The translations under genes were made by a program, and so were the position numbers. From the NCBI GenBank assembly GCA_003161615.1, contig PMOB01000032.1:55577-119576 (forward strand): a stretch of 64,000 nucleotides of DNA, in the 5' to 3' direction. Shown one piece after another: positions 55,371 to 64,000 of this stretch. Position 1 is the first letter of the stretch; the number at the start of each line of letters is the position of its first letter. Source of the stretch: Actinomycetota bacterium (GTDB taxonomy: Bacteria; Actinomycetota; Thermoleophilia; Gaiellales; Gaiellaceae). Under the pieces are notes generated by a model. It saw nothing but the letters and a program-made list of their open reading frames with translations. It made no database searches and had not been told where the DNA came from.

Positions 55371-56056
55371 TTGCGGGCCGCCTCGACGAGCTGCTCGAAC
55401 AGGCGCTGATCCTCTCCGGCTTCCGGATGCCAGAGGACGCCGACGACGAACGGCTTGCCGGGATCCTCGATTGCCTCGACGATCCCGTCCTCCGCCCAGG
55501 CCACCTCGCGCAGGCCGTCGCCGAGCCGGCCGATCCCCTGGTGGTGGTGCGACATGACCTCGCCGCGCACCTCGCCGAGCCGTGAGTCGGGATCTACGCG
55601 CACGGGATGCTGCGAGAACTCGCCGACGACGGCCCGATGCACTTCGCTGCCGATGACGTCGGGAAGGTGCTGGACGAGATCGCCGCCACGCGCGACATTC
55701 AGCACCTCGACGCCGCGGCAGATTGCGAGCACGGGAAGGTCGCGCTCGAGCGCCGCCGTCAGCAGCGCGAGCTCGCCGCGGTCGCGCGCCGGATTGACGC
55801 CGTTCGTCGCGGGATCCGCCGCGGCGCCATATGTCTCCGCCCCCATGTCGTTGCCGCCGGAGAAGATCAGCCCGTCGAGGACGGCGAGAATCTCGGCGCT
55901 CCCGTCCTCGTCCGGCGGGATCAGCACCGCCCGCCCGCCGGCGCGTTCGACCGCGCGGACGTAGTCGTAGGGGACGAGCGCCGCTTCGAGCTGCCACGCG
56001 CCCCACGCGGCCGGCTCGACGTACGTCGTGATCCCGATCAGCGGGCGCTTAGCCAC
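55367..56056 (-). CDS. class I glutamine amidotransferase-like gamma-glutamyl hydrolase (PuuD-like)
   Basis: LIFSGGNDMG, LAICRGVEVLNVARGGDLVQHLP, VLWHPEA. Confidence 0.92.
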   Translation of the reverse strand: MAKRPLIGITTYVEPAAWGAWQLEAALVPYDYVRAVERAGGRAVLIPPDEDGSAEILAVLDGLIFSGGNDMGAETYGAAADPATNGVNPARDRGELALLTAALERDLPVLAICRGVEVLNVARGGDLVQHLPDVIGSEVHRAVVGEFSQHPVRVDPDSRLGEVRGEVMSHHHQGIGRLGDGLREVAWAEDGIVEAIEDPGKPFVVGVLWHPEAGEDQRLFEQLVEAARK

Positions 56057-57383
56057 GTTCGAACATGCGCTCGCGCTCGTAGCCGGTGACCGTCTTGTCG
56101 AACAGCTCCTGCTCCGTGCGCGCGTAGTTGAGGTAGTGGTCGATGACCTCGTCGCCGAGCAGGCGCCGGGCGACGGTGCTCGACTCGAGCCGCCCGATCG
56201 CCTCGCGCAGCGCGTGCGGGAAGCGCTCGGCGTCGGAGATGTAGGCGTTCCCCTCCAAAGCCGGCGCGAGCTCGAGCTTCTCCTCGATCCCGTACAGCCC
56301 CGCCGCGAGCAGCGCTGCGAACGCGAGATATGGGTTCGCGTCGGCGCCGGGAATGCGCGTCTCGGGCCGGCAGGAGGAACCGTGCCCGACGACGCGGAAG
56401 CCGCACGTGCGGTTGTCGTAGCCCCACGCGAGCGTCGTCGGCGCCCACGATCCCACGGCGAAGCGCTTGTACGAGTTGATCGTCGGCGCGACGAAGATCG
56501 CGAGGTCGGCGAGGCAGGCGATCTGGCCGGCGAGATAGTGCTTGAACTCCTCCGACTCGTCCGCGAATGCGTTCTTCCCGTCGCGCCAGAGCGAGGAGTG
56601 GATGTGACAGGAGGAGCCGACCCAGTCGTGGTGCGGCTTCGCCATGAAGGTCAGCGACTGGCCGTGCTGGAAGGCGATCTCCTTGGCGCCGGTCTTGTAG
56701 ACGACGTGATCGTCGGCGGCGCGCAGCGCGTCCTGGAAGCGGAAGTTGATCTCGTGCTGCCCCGCCCATGCTTCGCCCTTCGAGGACTCGACCTGCATCC
56801 CCGCGCCCTTCATGGCCATGCGGATCGCGCGGAGGAACGGCTCGTCGAAGCTCGCGGCGAGGATGTGGTAGTCGAGGATGTACGGCACCGACGGCGTCAG
56901 GTCGTGGTAGTGCTTGGCGTGCGCCTCGAGGTAGCTCTCGCGGAAGAGGAAGAACTCGAGCTCGGAGCCGAACATCGGCTCGAAGCCGAGCGCCCGCGCC
57001 TTCTCCACCTGCGCCTTGAGCACCTGGCGCGGCGACGGCGCGACCGGCGTCCCGTCGTGCCACTCGACGTCGCACTGCACCATCACGGTCGCCTCGTGCC
57101 ACGGGATACGGCGCAACGTCTCGAGGTCGGCCCGCAACCCGAAATCCCCGTAGCCGCGCTCCCAGCTCGCGATCGCGTAGCCGGGCATCGGATCCATCTC
57201 CATCTCGAGCGCGAGGAGGTAGTTGCAGCCTTCGCCGGTGTGCCCGGCCTCGGACTCCGAGAGGAAGAATTCGGCGTCCAGCCGTTTCCCCATCAGGCGT
57301 CCCTGCATGTCGGTGAAGCAGGCAATAACCGTGTCAACGGCGCCCGACTCGACGTCAGCCCTCAGCTCATCGACCGTGAGCAC
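56049..57383 (-). CDS. glutamine synthetase family protein (gamma-glutamyl-amine ligase type)
   Basis: GSELEFFLF, GQHEINFRF, HDWVGSSCHIHSSLW, RPETRIPGADANPYLAFAALLAAG; GTG start. Confidence 0.92.
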   Translation of the reverse strand: MLTVDELRADVESGAVDTVIACFTDMQGRLMGKRLDAEFFLSESEAGHTGEGCNYLLALEMEMDPMPGYAIASWERGYGDFGLRADLETLRRIPWHEATVMVQCDVEWHDGTPVAPSPRQVLKAQVEKARALGFEPMFGSELEFFLFRESYLEAHAKHYHDLTPSVPYILDYHILAASFDEPFLRAIRMAMKGAGMQVESSKGEAWAGQHEINFRFQDALRAADDHVVYKTGAKEIAFQHGQSLTFMAKPHHDWVGSSCHIHSSLWRDGKNAFADESEEFKHYLAGQIACLADLAIFVAPTINSYKRFAVGSWAPTTLAWGYDNRTCGFRVVGHGSSCRPETRIPGADANPYLAFAALLAAGLYGIEEKLELAPALEGNAYISDAERFPHALREAIGRLESSTVARRLLGDEVIDHYLNYARTEQELFDKTVTGYERERMFERG

Positions 57384-57390
57384 GGAAGCG

Positions 57391-57396
57391 ACCCTA
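57391..57396 (-). promoter_or_regulatory. leaderless-type -10 of GlnA-like cluster (TAGGGT, 7 nt to GTG 57383)
   Basis: TAGGGT-CGCTTCC-GTG. Confidence 0.65.
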
Positions 57397-57459
57397 CCGC
57401 GCAGCGGGTTGTGAGGGTTGCAACGTCCGCCCGATGGCGTTAGCTTCGCTCATCCACAA

Positions 57460-57504
57460 GGGCCGGTTGGGGGCCTCGGCCCGTCAGCAAACGACGGGGA
57501 GGGA
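57460..57504 (+). promoter_or_regulatory. possible RBS-sequestering leader of the APC permease
   Basis: GGGCCG(57460-65)/CGGCCC(57477-82) competes with CCCGTC(57480-85)/GACGGG(57493-98), which abuts the SD GGGGAGGGA. Confidence 0.4.
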
Positions 57505-57508
57505 ACGA

Positions 57509-59119
57509 ATGAGCAGTTCGGCACCGCCGATCCACCTCACGGACGACGAGAGGATGCTGCACCGCCTGGGCTACAAGCAGGAGCTGTTCCGGGCGATGAG
57601 CGCCTTCCGGAACTTCTCCATCAGCTTCACGATCATTTCGGTCCTGGCGGGCTGCCTGACCTCGTACTACCTCGCGTTCCAGTGGGGCGGTCCGGTCGCC
57701 GTGACCTGGGGCTGGGTCGGCGTCGGTATCGGTACGACGTTCGTCGCACTCTCGATGGCGGAGATCGCGTCGACGTACCCGACCGCGGGCGGCCTCTACT
57801 ACTGGTCGTCGAAGCTCGGCAGTGCCGGCTGGGGATGGTTCACCGGCTGGTTCAACCTGATCGGGCTGATCGGGATCATCGGAGCCGTCGGATACGGCCT
57901 AGCGATCTACGCGACGGCCCTCTTCAACCTGCTCTGGCAGTACCCGAACGACATCCACCACATCTTCTATCTCTTCGCCGCCTTCATGGTCGCGGCGACG
58001 GCGATGAACGTCTTCGACGTGCGCATCACGTCGCTGATCAATTCGATCTCGTCGTTCTGGCACGTGGCCGGCGTCCTGATCATCGTCTTCGCCTGCATCA
58101 TCGTCCCCGACCATCACCAGTCGGTCAGCTATGTCTTCGGGCAGACGATCAACAACTCCGGCTTCAGCGGCCACTCGTTCGGGCATTGGCCGTTCTTCGC
58201 GGTCTTCCTGATCGGCTCGATCGGGATGGCGCAGTACACGCTGACCGGCTATGACGCCTCGGCCCACATGTCCGAGGAGACGCACAAGGCGTCGCGCGCT
58301 GCGGCGACCGGTCTGCTCTGGTCGGTGATCGTCTCTGTCATCGCCGGCTTCGTCCTGCTCGTTGCGATCACGTTCGCGATCCCGAGCCAGACCGGCGTGC
58401 AGGCGCAGTTCACCTACATCACGACCTACATCTGGCAAACCTCGATGGGAACGCACTGGGCCGAGGTACTGCTCTTCATCGTCGTCGCGGCCCAGTTCTA
58501 TTGCCTGACCGCGTGCATCACCTCCGGCTCGCGGATGTCGTTCGCGTTCGCGCGCGACCGCGCGGTACCGGGCTGGCGGTTGGCGCGCCACGTGTCGAAG
58601 CACCGCGTGCCCGTCAACTCGGCGATCGGCGTCGGGCTGCTCGGCTTCATCCTCCTGATCCCGACCTGGTGGAACAACCTCGCGGGCTACTACGTCGGTA
58701 CGTCGGTCGGGACGACCGGCCTCTACATCGCTTTCATCCTCCCGGTGATCCTGCGTTTGCGGGCCGGCGCGAGCTTCGAGAAGGGCGCCTGGAGCCTCGG
58801 GCGCCACTACAAGTGGATCAATGTGATCGCCATCCTCTGGGTCACGTTCATCACGGTGATCTTCATGCTCCCGACCTCCCCGGCCGGGATGCCGTGGCAG
58901 TCCAGTTGGACTTGGAACGCGATCAACTACGCGCCGGTGACGATCGTCGGGGCCTTCGTGTTGTTCGGTGGCTGGTGGGTCCTCTCGGCCAAGAACTGGT
59001 TCAAGGGCCCGGTGCGGATGGGCACCGACGAGGAACTCGCTGCGCTCGAGGCGCAGGAGGAGAAGGAGTTCCTGGTTCCGGCCGACACCGAGCTCGGCTC
59101 CGCGCCGGACGCCACATAG
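57509..59119 (+). CDS. APC family amino acid/amine permease
   Basis: LGYKQELFRAMSAFRNFSISFTIISVLAG, EIASTYPTAGGLYYW; strong SD GGGGAGGGA before ATG 57509. Confidence 0.93.
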   Translation: MSSSAPPIHLTDDERMLHRLGYKQELFRAMSAFRNFSISFTIISVLAGCLTSYYLAFQWGGPVAVTWGWVGVGIGTTFVALSMAEIASTYPTAGGLYYWSSKLGSAGWGWFTGWFNLIGLIGIIGAVGYGLAIYATALFNLLWQYPNDIHHIFYLFAAFMVAATAMNVFDVRITSLINSISSFWHVAGVLIIVFACIIVPDHHQSVSYVFGQTINNSGFSGHSFGHWPFFAVFLIGSIGMAQYTLTGYDASAHMSEETHKASRAAATGLLWSVIVSVIAGFVLLVAITFAIPSQTGVQAQFTYITTYIWQTSMGTHWAEVLLFIVVAAQFYCLTACITSGSRMSFAFARDRAVPGWRLARHVSKHRVPVNSAIGVGLLGFILLIPTWWNNLAGYYVGTSVGTTGLYIAFILPVILRLRAGASFEKGAWSLGRHYKWINVIAILWVTFITVIFMLPTSPAGMPWQSSWTWNAINYAPVTIVGAFVLFGGWWVLSAKNWFKGPVRMGTDEELAALEAQEEKEFLVPADTELGSAPDAT

Positions 59120-59181
59120 CAGCAACGGTTCTAGCGGCGGGCGGCCCCCCGAAAGCCGCCCGCCGCATTTCCCCCGCCGGG

Positions 59182-59826
59182 CTAATGCCCGTTGATGGAG
59201 AAATGCATGTAGTCCTTGGTCGATCCGTACCAGGATCCGCCCCAGCCCCAGCCGATCGAGGCGAAGACGTGCACGATCGGCTCGTTCATCCCGGGCCGCT
59301 GGTTCTTGCGGTTCAGGTACGAGAGCGCGGTCTTGTCCCTCGTCATCCCGCAGCCGACGTAGGGGTTCTCGCGCGGATCGACGTCGACCGCCTCGCCGTA
59401 CGCGTGCATCGACCAGTTCGTCCCCTTCGCGTTGCCGCTGCACGGTGACGGGACGGCGTCGCGGCACTCGAAGGAGGCGGTGACGTCGCCGTTCTGGTTC
59501 GGGTGCGGGCCGTACATCGCGGCGAAGGACATCTCCCGAATCGGAAAGCGCAGCCGGTAGAGCGCGCGAAAGACCTTCAAGAGCGGATGCGCGACAGCCT
59601 CGTTGACGACGATCTGGCCGACGTGCGTCCGGTTGTCGAAGCCGTGGTAGAGCGTCGTCAGGACGCGCAGCCGGCCGAGCCCGACGGGGCAGCCTGCGTG
59701 CCACTCACCGGAGGCCTTGACCTCCTGCTTCTGCGCCCAGGTGAGCGGGCGGCTGGTCCCGGCGTGCGCGGTCGCGGCGACGACGGCGCAGAACGTGACG
59801 GCGAGGAGGAGCGCGACGGCCTTCAT
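59182..59826 (-). CDS. M15-type D-Ala-D-Ala carboxypeptidase-like exported protein
   Basis: Signal peptide; WSMHAYGEAVDVDPRENPY and DYMHFSINGH zinc-ligand pattern. Confidence 0.85.
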   Translation of the reverse strand: MKAVALLLAVTFCAVVAATAHAGTSRPLTWAQKQEVKASGEWHAGCPVGLGRLRVLTTLYHGFDNRTHVGQIVVNEAVAHPLLKVFRALYRLRFPIREMSFAAMYGPHPNQNGDVTASFECRDAVPSPCSGNAKGTNWSMHAYGEAVDVDPRENPYVGCGMTRDKTALSYLNRKNQRPGMNEPIVHVFASIGWGWGGSWYGSTKDYMHFSINGH

Positions 59827-59844
59827 CGGCCCGGATGGTGCCAG

Positions 59845-60816
59845 CTATTCCTCGAGGCCGCGCATGCGCCGCGCCTGGGTGACGCGCCAGCCGAGCGGCA
59901 TCGGGTTCGGGGGCTCCGGATAGGCGGGCAGGTGCTCCCAGGGGTCGCGGAACTCCGCGCGCATGAGCGCGATCGCGAGCCCGGCAAGCTCCCGAGCGAC
60001 GAAGCCGCGCTCGCGCTGCAGCCGGCGACTGTAGAGCTCCTGCTCGTCACTCGGCTTGAGGACGTAGCTGCCGCGGCGAAGGAAGGACGGGAACTTGACG
60101 ACCGTCATCGCCTGCGAAGCGGCGAAGGTGGCGCCGTGCGTTCGGGCGCGCTCGAGAAGCTCGTCGTCGGGCGCGAGCGCGATCGTCCGGTAGTCCTTCC
60201 ACGGGCCGATCTCGTCGATGAGGCCGCGGCGATGGACGACCGCGGACGGCGGCGGATTCCCCCACTCCCCCAGGCCGATGCCGCGGAGCCGGCGGAAGCC
60301 GCTTCCGGGCGGGCCGATCAGCTCCGTGACTGCGTAGCCGACGTCGGCGCCACTCGCAAGGACGGCGTTCATCACGAGCGAGAGGTGGCTCGGCAGCCAG
60401 ACGTCGTCGTGGCCGAGATAGGCGATCCACTCGCCGCGCGCAAGCTCGATCCCGACGTTGTTCGGCGTCGACTGGCTGCCGGAGTTCTCCGGCAGGTTGT
60501 GCCAGCGGACGCGCTCGTCCCCGAAGGACGCGACGACCTCCTCGGAGTCGTCGGTGCACCCGTCGCCCACGACGACGAGCTCGAGCCGCGGGTACGTCTG
60601 CGCGAGAACCGACGCGATCGCGCAGCGCAGGACGCTGCTCCAGTTGTACGTGGCGATCACGACGGAGACGAGCGGCGCCTCCCCGCTCCCTTCGAAGCCC
60701 GCCCGCAAGCGGGTCGCGCGCGCCACGCCGGGCAGGGGCGCGAGCGCCAGAACACCGCGCCTCGCCTTCTTCAGCGGCGCAGGCATCAGCGCGGCGAGCG
60801 CGCGCCGCGCGCGCAT
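59845..60816 (-). CDS. family 2 glycosyltransferase
   Basis: VSVVIATYNWSSVLRCAIASVLAQTYPRLELVVVGDGCTDDS. Confidence 0.93.
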   Translation of the reverse strand: MRARRALAALMPAPLKKARRGVLALAPLPGVARATRLRAGFEGSGEAPLVSVVIATYNWSSVLRCAIASVLAQTYPRLELVVVGDGCTDDSEEVVASFGDERVRWHNLPENSGSQSTPNNVGIELARGEWIAYLGHDDVWLPSHLSLVMNAVLASGADVGYAVTELIGPPGSGFRRLRGIGLGEWGNPPPSAVVHRRGLIDEIGPWKDYRTIALAPDDELLERARTHGATFAASQAMTVVKFPSFLRRGSYVLKPSDEQELYSRRLQRERGFVARELAGLAIALMRAEFRDPWEHLPAYPEPPNPMPLGWRVTQARRMRGLEE

Positions 60817-61352
60817 CAGAGCCGGTACGGGATCTCGGGCGTGTCGAGCGGCAGGCGGTATTTGTCCGGATCCTCGTGCCGGTACGGCTTCGTCGGCAGG
60901 TTGACGAAGAGCGCGTCCTCCCGACCGACGTTCTGGAGCGCGTGATACACGCCCGCGGGAATGCGGAGGAGCGCGCGGTGCGCCTCGCCGAACGTGTGGA
61001 CGTTGAGCCGTCCGAAGGTTGGGGAGTCGGGCCGCGCGTCGTAGAGGACGACCTTTACGTCTCCGGTGGAGAAGAAGAGCCGGTCGTCCTGCTCGAGATG
61101 GAGCACCCAGCCCTTGATCTGGCCGGGACGAATCGTCGCCTGGTAGATCCAGACCACGGGCTCGTCGGTGAAGTCCCAGTCGGGGCTGTAGATCTCGCAG
61201 ACGCTGCCGCGCTCGTCGAGCTGCGTCGTGGCGGCGCGGATGCGAACACCGTCCAGCAGCTCCTGGACGAGCTCGCCCTCCTGCGTGACGGTCTGTGCGT
61301 CGCGCGTCGTCGCCTCCAGCCCGGCGACCGTTTCCTCGGGAATCGTCTCCAC
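60816..61352 (-). CDS. dTDP-4-dehydrorhamnose 3,5-epimerase-like (RmlC) cupin
   Basis: DERGSVCEIYSPDWDF, RPGQIKGWVLHLEQDDRLFFSTGDVKVVLYDARPDSPTFG. Confidence 0.85.
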   Translation of the reverse strand: METIPEETVAGLEATTRDAQTVTQEGELVQELLDGVRIRAATTQLDERGSVCEIYSPDWDFTDEPVVWIYQATIRPGQIKGWVLHLEQDDRLFFSTGDVKVVLYDARPDSPTFGRLNVHTFGEAHRALLRIPAGVYHALQNVGREDALFVNLPTKPYRHEDPDKYRLPLDTPEIPYRL

Positions 61353-61422
61353 GTCGGGATTCTCGCATTCCCTGCCTAGATGCCGGGACGCAGCTCGCGC
61401 ATCCCGGCATCCGAGCGAGGCG

Positions 61423-61870
61423 CTACTGCGTGATCGTGAGGTGGGAAGCGGCGTGCGCCTTCATCACGCTGCCCAAGGTGATGTACGCGCAGATCCCGTA
61501 CGTGCCCGGCGTGCTGATCGTGATCTTGGCGTGGACGTTCTCCTTGAAGTTCCCCTTTGACGTATTTCGGCGCGACCGGCTTGCCCTTCGCGTTGGCGAT
61601 GCCGGAGAGCGATGCGAAGCCGGCGGAGTAGTCCGTCGGGCAGCTGCCCGGCGCGGAGGTCATGGAGAGAGCGAGCTCCTCACCCGTCGTGCCCGCTTTC
61701 CCCTTGACGTTGACGTTGTACTTCGTGCCGTACTTGCCGGTCGTCGGCGCGACCGTGATGTCGACGGTGTCCTTCTTCTTGGCCGCGAGCGCCGAGCCGG
61801 CGACGACGCCGGCGGAGACGAGCGTGAGCGCGAGGAACAGCCCAACCATGCGCCTCGAAACCCTCGCCAT
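61423..61870 (-). pseudogene. secreted protein gene with apparent single-base frameshift at 61552-61555
   Basis: Frame 1 gives signal peptide + ...SLSGIANAKGKPVAPKYVKG; +1 frame continues NFKENVHAKITISTPGTYGICAYITLGSVMKAHAASHLTITQ*. Confidence 0.7.
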
Positions 61871-62006
61871 TCGTTGCGACCTCCTTTGTCCCCCCGAACC
61901 GAAAGTCGCCGCAGCGCGCGGAAGCCTAAAGAGCGACCACGCGAATCTCAATCACTCGAACGAGGCGAAGCGGGCGGCGCGAGTGAAACGACGGATTCGG
62001 CGGGAG

Positions 62007-62012
62007 TAGAGT
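62007..62012 (+). promoter_or_regulatory. leaderless-type -10 (TAGAGT, 6 nt to ATG 62019)
   Basis: TAGAGT-CGCCGC-ATG. Confidence 0.65.
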
Positions 62013-62018
62013 CGCCGC

Positions 62019-62843
62019 ATGCCGCAGCGCAACGGTTCGTTGAAATGGCGGGCAAGCGCCACCGTCGCGACAATCGTTGTGCTCTTGGTCTCTGCCGGCT
62101 GCGGTTCGAGCCGTCCGGGTAAGGCGGCAGGGACGACCACGACGGCAAAGACAACGCTCGTGCGGCCCGGCATCGGCAGACGGTCATCCCCGCCTGGGGG
62201 GTTGCTCTACGTCATCGAAGCCCGGTCCGGGCGCCTCTCACAGCTGCCCGGGAGGTCACGATTGCGCCTCGAGCTGCACGGCTTGCTCGGCCACGTCAGT
62301 GCGTTCGCCGATCGTCCATCACGTCTGACCCTGCTCGTTCGCACAGCCCAGTTCTTCCGCGGTTGGAAGCCGCAGTTCGGGACGGACCCTCCCAACGCAG
62401 CTCTGGATGTCCTCGACGACAACAAGCTCGGGGACGTCGTCCTCGAGCTCTCCAACCCGCGCTACGCGAACGGCTCGGTCGTCTTCGACGCACACCGGAT
62501 AGGACGCTGGGTCGGCGGATTAGGCAGGCACCGCTCCAGGCCACTGACAGGCTCCTTCACGGAGGCCAGTCTCTTCGTCGACGCCGGATGCTTTGCCCAG
62601 AACAACGGCGCAGCGCTCGTCGGCCTCACCAACCTTTCGTGCGACGACGCGCAGGCGGTGGTCGCACTGTGGCCCGTGCCGCTCAACCCGCTCGGAGCGA
62701 CCTGGAACAACCCGTTCACGGAGACGCTCGGGCAAGGCTGGTCTCTCACCGAGATCTGCCAACCGGAGGGAGACTACGTCTACCAGTACGTCAACGGGGA
62801 CGAGTCGTTCTGGGGCCTGTTGGGGAACCCCTGCGGGACATAG
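62019..62843 (+). CDS. putative lipoprotein, unknown function
   Basis: Lipobox LVSAGC; leaderless TAGAGT -10. Confidence 0.65.
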   Translation: MPQRNGSLKWRASATVATIVVLLVSAGCGSSRPGKAAGTTTTAKTTLVRPGIGRRSSPPGGLLYVIEARSGRLSQLPGRSRLRLELHGLLGHVSAFADRPSRLTLLVRTAQFFRGWKPQFGTDPPNAALDVLDDNKLGDVVLELSNPRYANGSVVFDAHRIGRWVGGLGRHRSRPLTGSFTEASLFVDAGCFAQNNGAALVGLTNLSCDDAQAVVALWPVPLNPLGATWNNPFTETLGQGWSLTEICQPEGDYVYQYVNGDESFWGLLGNPCGT

Positions 62844-62864
62844 TCCCGCCTTCGAATGATGGAG

Positions 62865-62944
62865 GTAAGCGGAGCACTTTGGAACCCCGCCTTCGACGCC
62901 GGGAGGCTCCTGAGGGTCGCCACCCTCCACCGTCGGCTGCTTAC
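62865..62944 (+). other. possible structured RNA / three-way-junction leader upstream of esterase
   Basis: GTAAGC..AGC (62865-62875) pairs GCT..GCTTAC (62936-62944); internal hairpin GAGGGT-CGCC-ACCCTC and CCCcGC/GCcGGG. Confidence 0.4.
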
Positions 62945-62998
62945 GACCACCAGGGTGTAGGTTCCTCCGCGACACTGCGGCGGCTACGCGGGAGCATC

Positions 62999-63973
62999 GT
63001 GATCGTTCACTCGCGCATCGAGGGCACACAACTTGCGGGCAACCTGCTCGGAGATCCGACCGAGCGCGATCTGTTCGTGTATCTGCCGCCGGGCTACGAG
63101 GAGTCGGAGACTCGCTATCCGACCGCCTACCTGTTGCACGCACTCGGCAGCAGCGCGCAGTTGGAGGTGACCCCGGAGACGGACGGGCAGCGCTGGCATC
63201 CAGCGGTGGAGGACGTGCTCGAGCCGGTGTTCGGCCGGCTGGGAGCCGCGCCGATGATCGTCGTCATCCCCGACTGCGTCTGCCGGTATGGCTGCGGCCA
63301 GTGGGTCGACTCACCAGTCAGCGGTAACTTCGAGCAATACGTGCTGCACGACGTGATCCCGCACGTCGACACCGCCTACCGGACAATCCCGGACGTCTCA
63401 AGCCGTGGCGTGTTCGGTTTCTCCTCGGGCGGGTTCGGCTCGTGGAACCTCGCCTCCCGTAACCCGGAAGCGTTCGGCGCGATGGCCGTGCTGTCGGCCG
63501 ACTCGTGGCTCGACATGACCCACAAAGTCATGCTCTACAAGTACCTCGACAGCATCTCGCCGGAAGCCCCGGACGGCCCGGTCGAGGGCAATTTCTGGGC
63601 GGAGATCGTCTACAACTACTCCGCCACCTACTCACCGAATCCCGACAATCCGCCCTATTACGTCGACCTGCCGGTGGCCTTCCCGAGCGGCGAGCTGATC
63701 CAGGAGGTCTGGGATCGCTGGCTCAGCTTCGATCCGGTCGTCAACGTTCATGAGCGCCTCGACAACCTCCGCAAGCTCCACGGGATCATGCTCGACGCCG
63801 GATCAAACGACGACTACAACCTCCATTGGGGCCACCGGCTACTTAGCCACTACCTGACAGAGGCAGGTATCGCCCACGAGCACCTGGAGAACACCGGCAA
63901 CCACGGCGGGCGCTACGCCGAGCGCTACCAGGTCGCACTCGAGTGGCTCTCGGAAATCCTCGAGCGCGAATAG
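62999..63973 (+). CDS. esterase family alpha/beta hydrolase
   Basis: VYLPPGYEESETRYPTAYLLHALG, RGVFGFSSGGFGSW; similar layout to 36847..37866; GTG start. Confidence 0.85.
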   Translation: MIVHSRIEGTQLAGNLLGDPTERDLFVYLPPGYEESETRYPTAYLLHALGSSAQLEVTPETDGQRWHPAVEDVLEPVFGRLGAAPMIVVIPDCVCRYGCGQWVDSPVSGNFEQYVLHDVIPHVDTAYRTIPDVSSRGVFGFSSGGFGSWNLASRNPEAFGAMAVLSADSWLDMTHKVMLYKYLDSISPEAPDGPVEGNFWAEIVYNYSATYSPNPDNPPYYVDLPVAFPSGELIQEVWDRWLSFDPVVNVHERLDNLRKLHGIMLDAGSNDDYNLHWGHRLLSHYLTEAGIAHEHLENTGNHGGRYAERYQVALEWLSEILERE

Positions 63974-64000
63974 GCCGGCCCTCGGCGACCAGCTCCTCCC

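Noticed and set aside
57434-57508. N-terminal extension of the permease from ATG 57434
   Set aside because: Strong SD immediately before ATG 57509 and natural family N-terminus there; kept as a caveat for the leader-structure finding.
57899-59704. 601-aa minus-strand ORF antisense to the permease
   Set aside because: Composition typical of antisense frame; permease frame clearly coding.

Overview
High-GC, gene-dense bacterial chromosome segment. The overall gene complement (WYL regulator, CcmE/F, rsh, recJ, ruvABC, pdxST, PiT/DUF47, GlnA-like cluster) suggests an actinobacterium of the Thermoleophilia/Gaiellales type; this is inference, with no marker gene tested. About 67 protein genes and one CAT-anticodon tRNA are supported. 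No rRNA, CRISPR array, transposase or prophage was seen. The strongest system-level signal is a translationally coupled minus-strand operon: metallophosphoesterase, cyclic-2,3-diphosphoglycerate synthetase-like, 2-phosphoglycerate kinase-like, GlpX. It lies directly downstream of a PiT/DUF47 phosphate uptake pair, suggesting cDPG metabolism in a bacterium. Other sequence-level signals: (i) a hairpin-bearing repeat found in three copies immediately after the stop codons of glpX, hpt and an M23 peptidase, with a conserved 6-nt loop and covarying stems; (ii) a pervasive leaderless-type start architecture (TANNNT-N6/7-[A/G]TG) at 18 genes, including a symmetric bidirectional promoter with two -10 boxes sharing one TA; (iii) a duplicated G-tract element upstream of two unrelated genes; (iv) a glutamine-synthetase-like/amidohydrolase/ALDH/SDR/permease cluster that may degrade an amino alcohol; (v) a single-base frameshift in a secreted protein; (vi) a secreted protein built of five two-cysteine repeats. 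No database searches or folding calculations were run; family calls rest on recognised motifs in the supplied translations.
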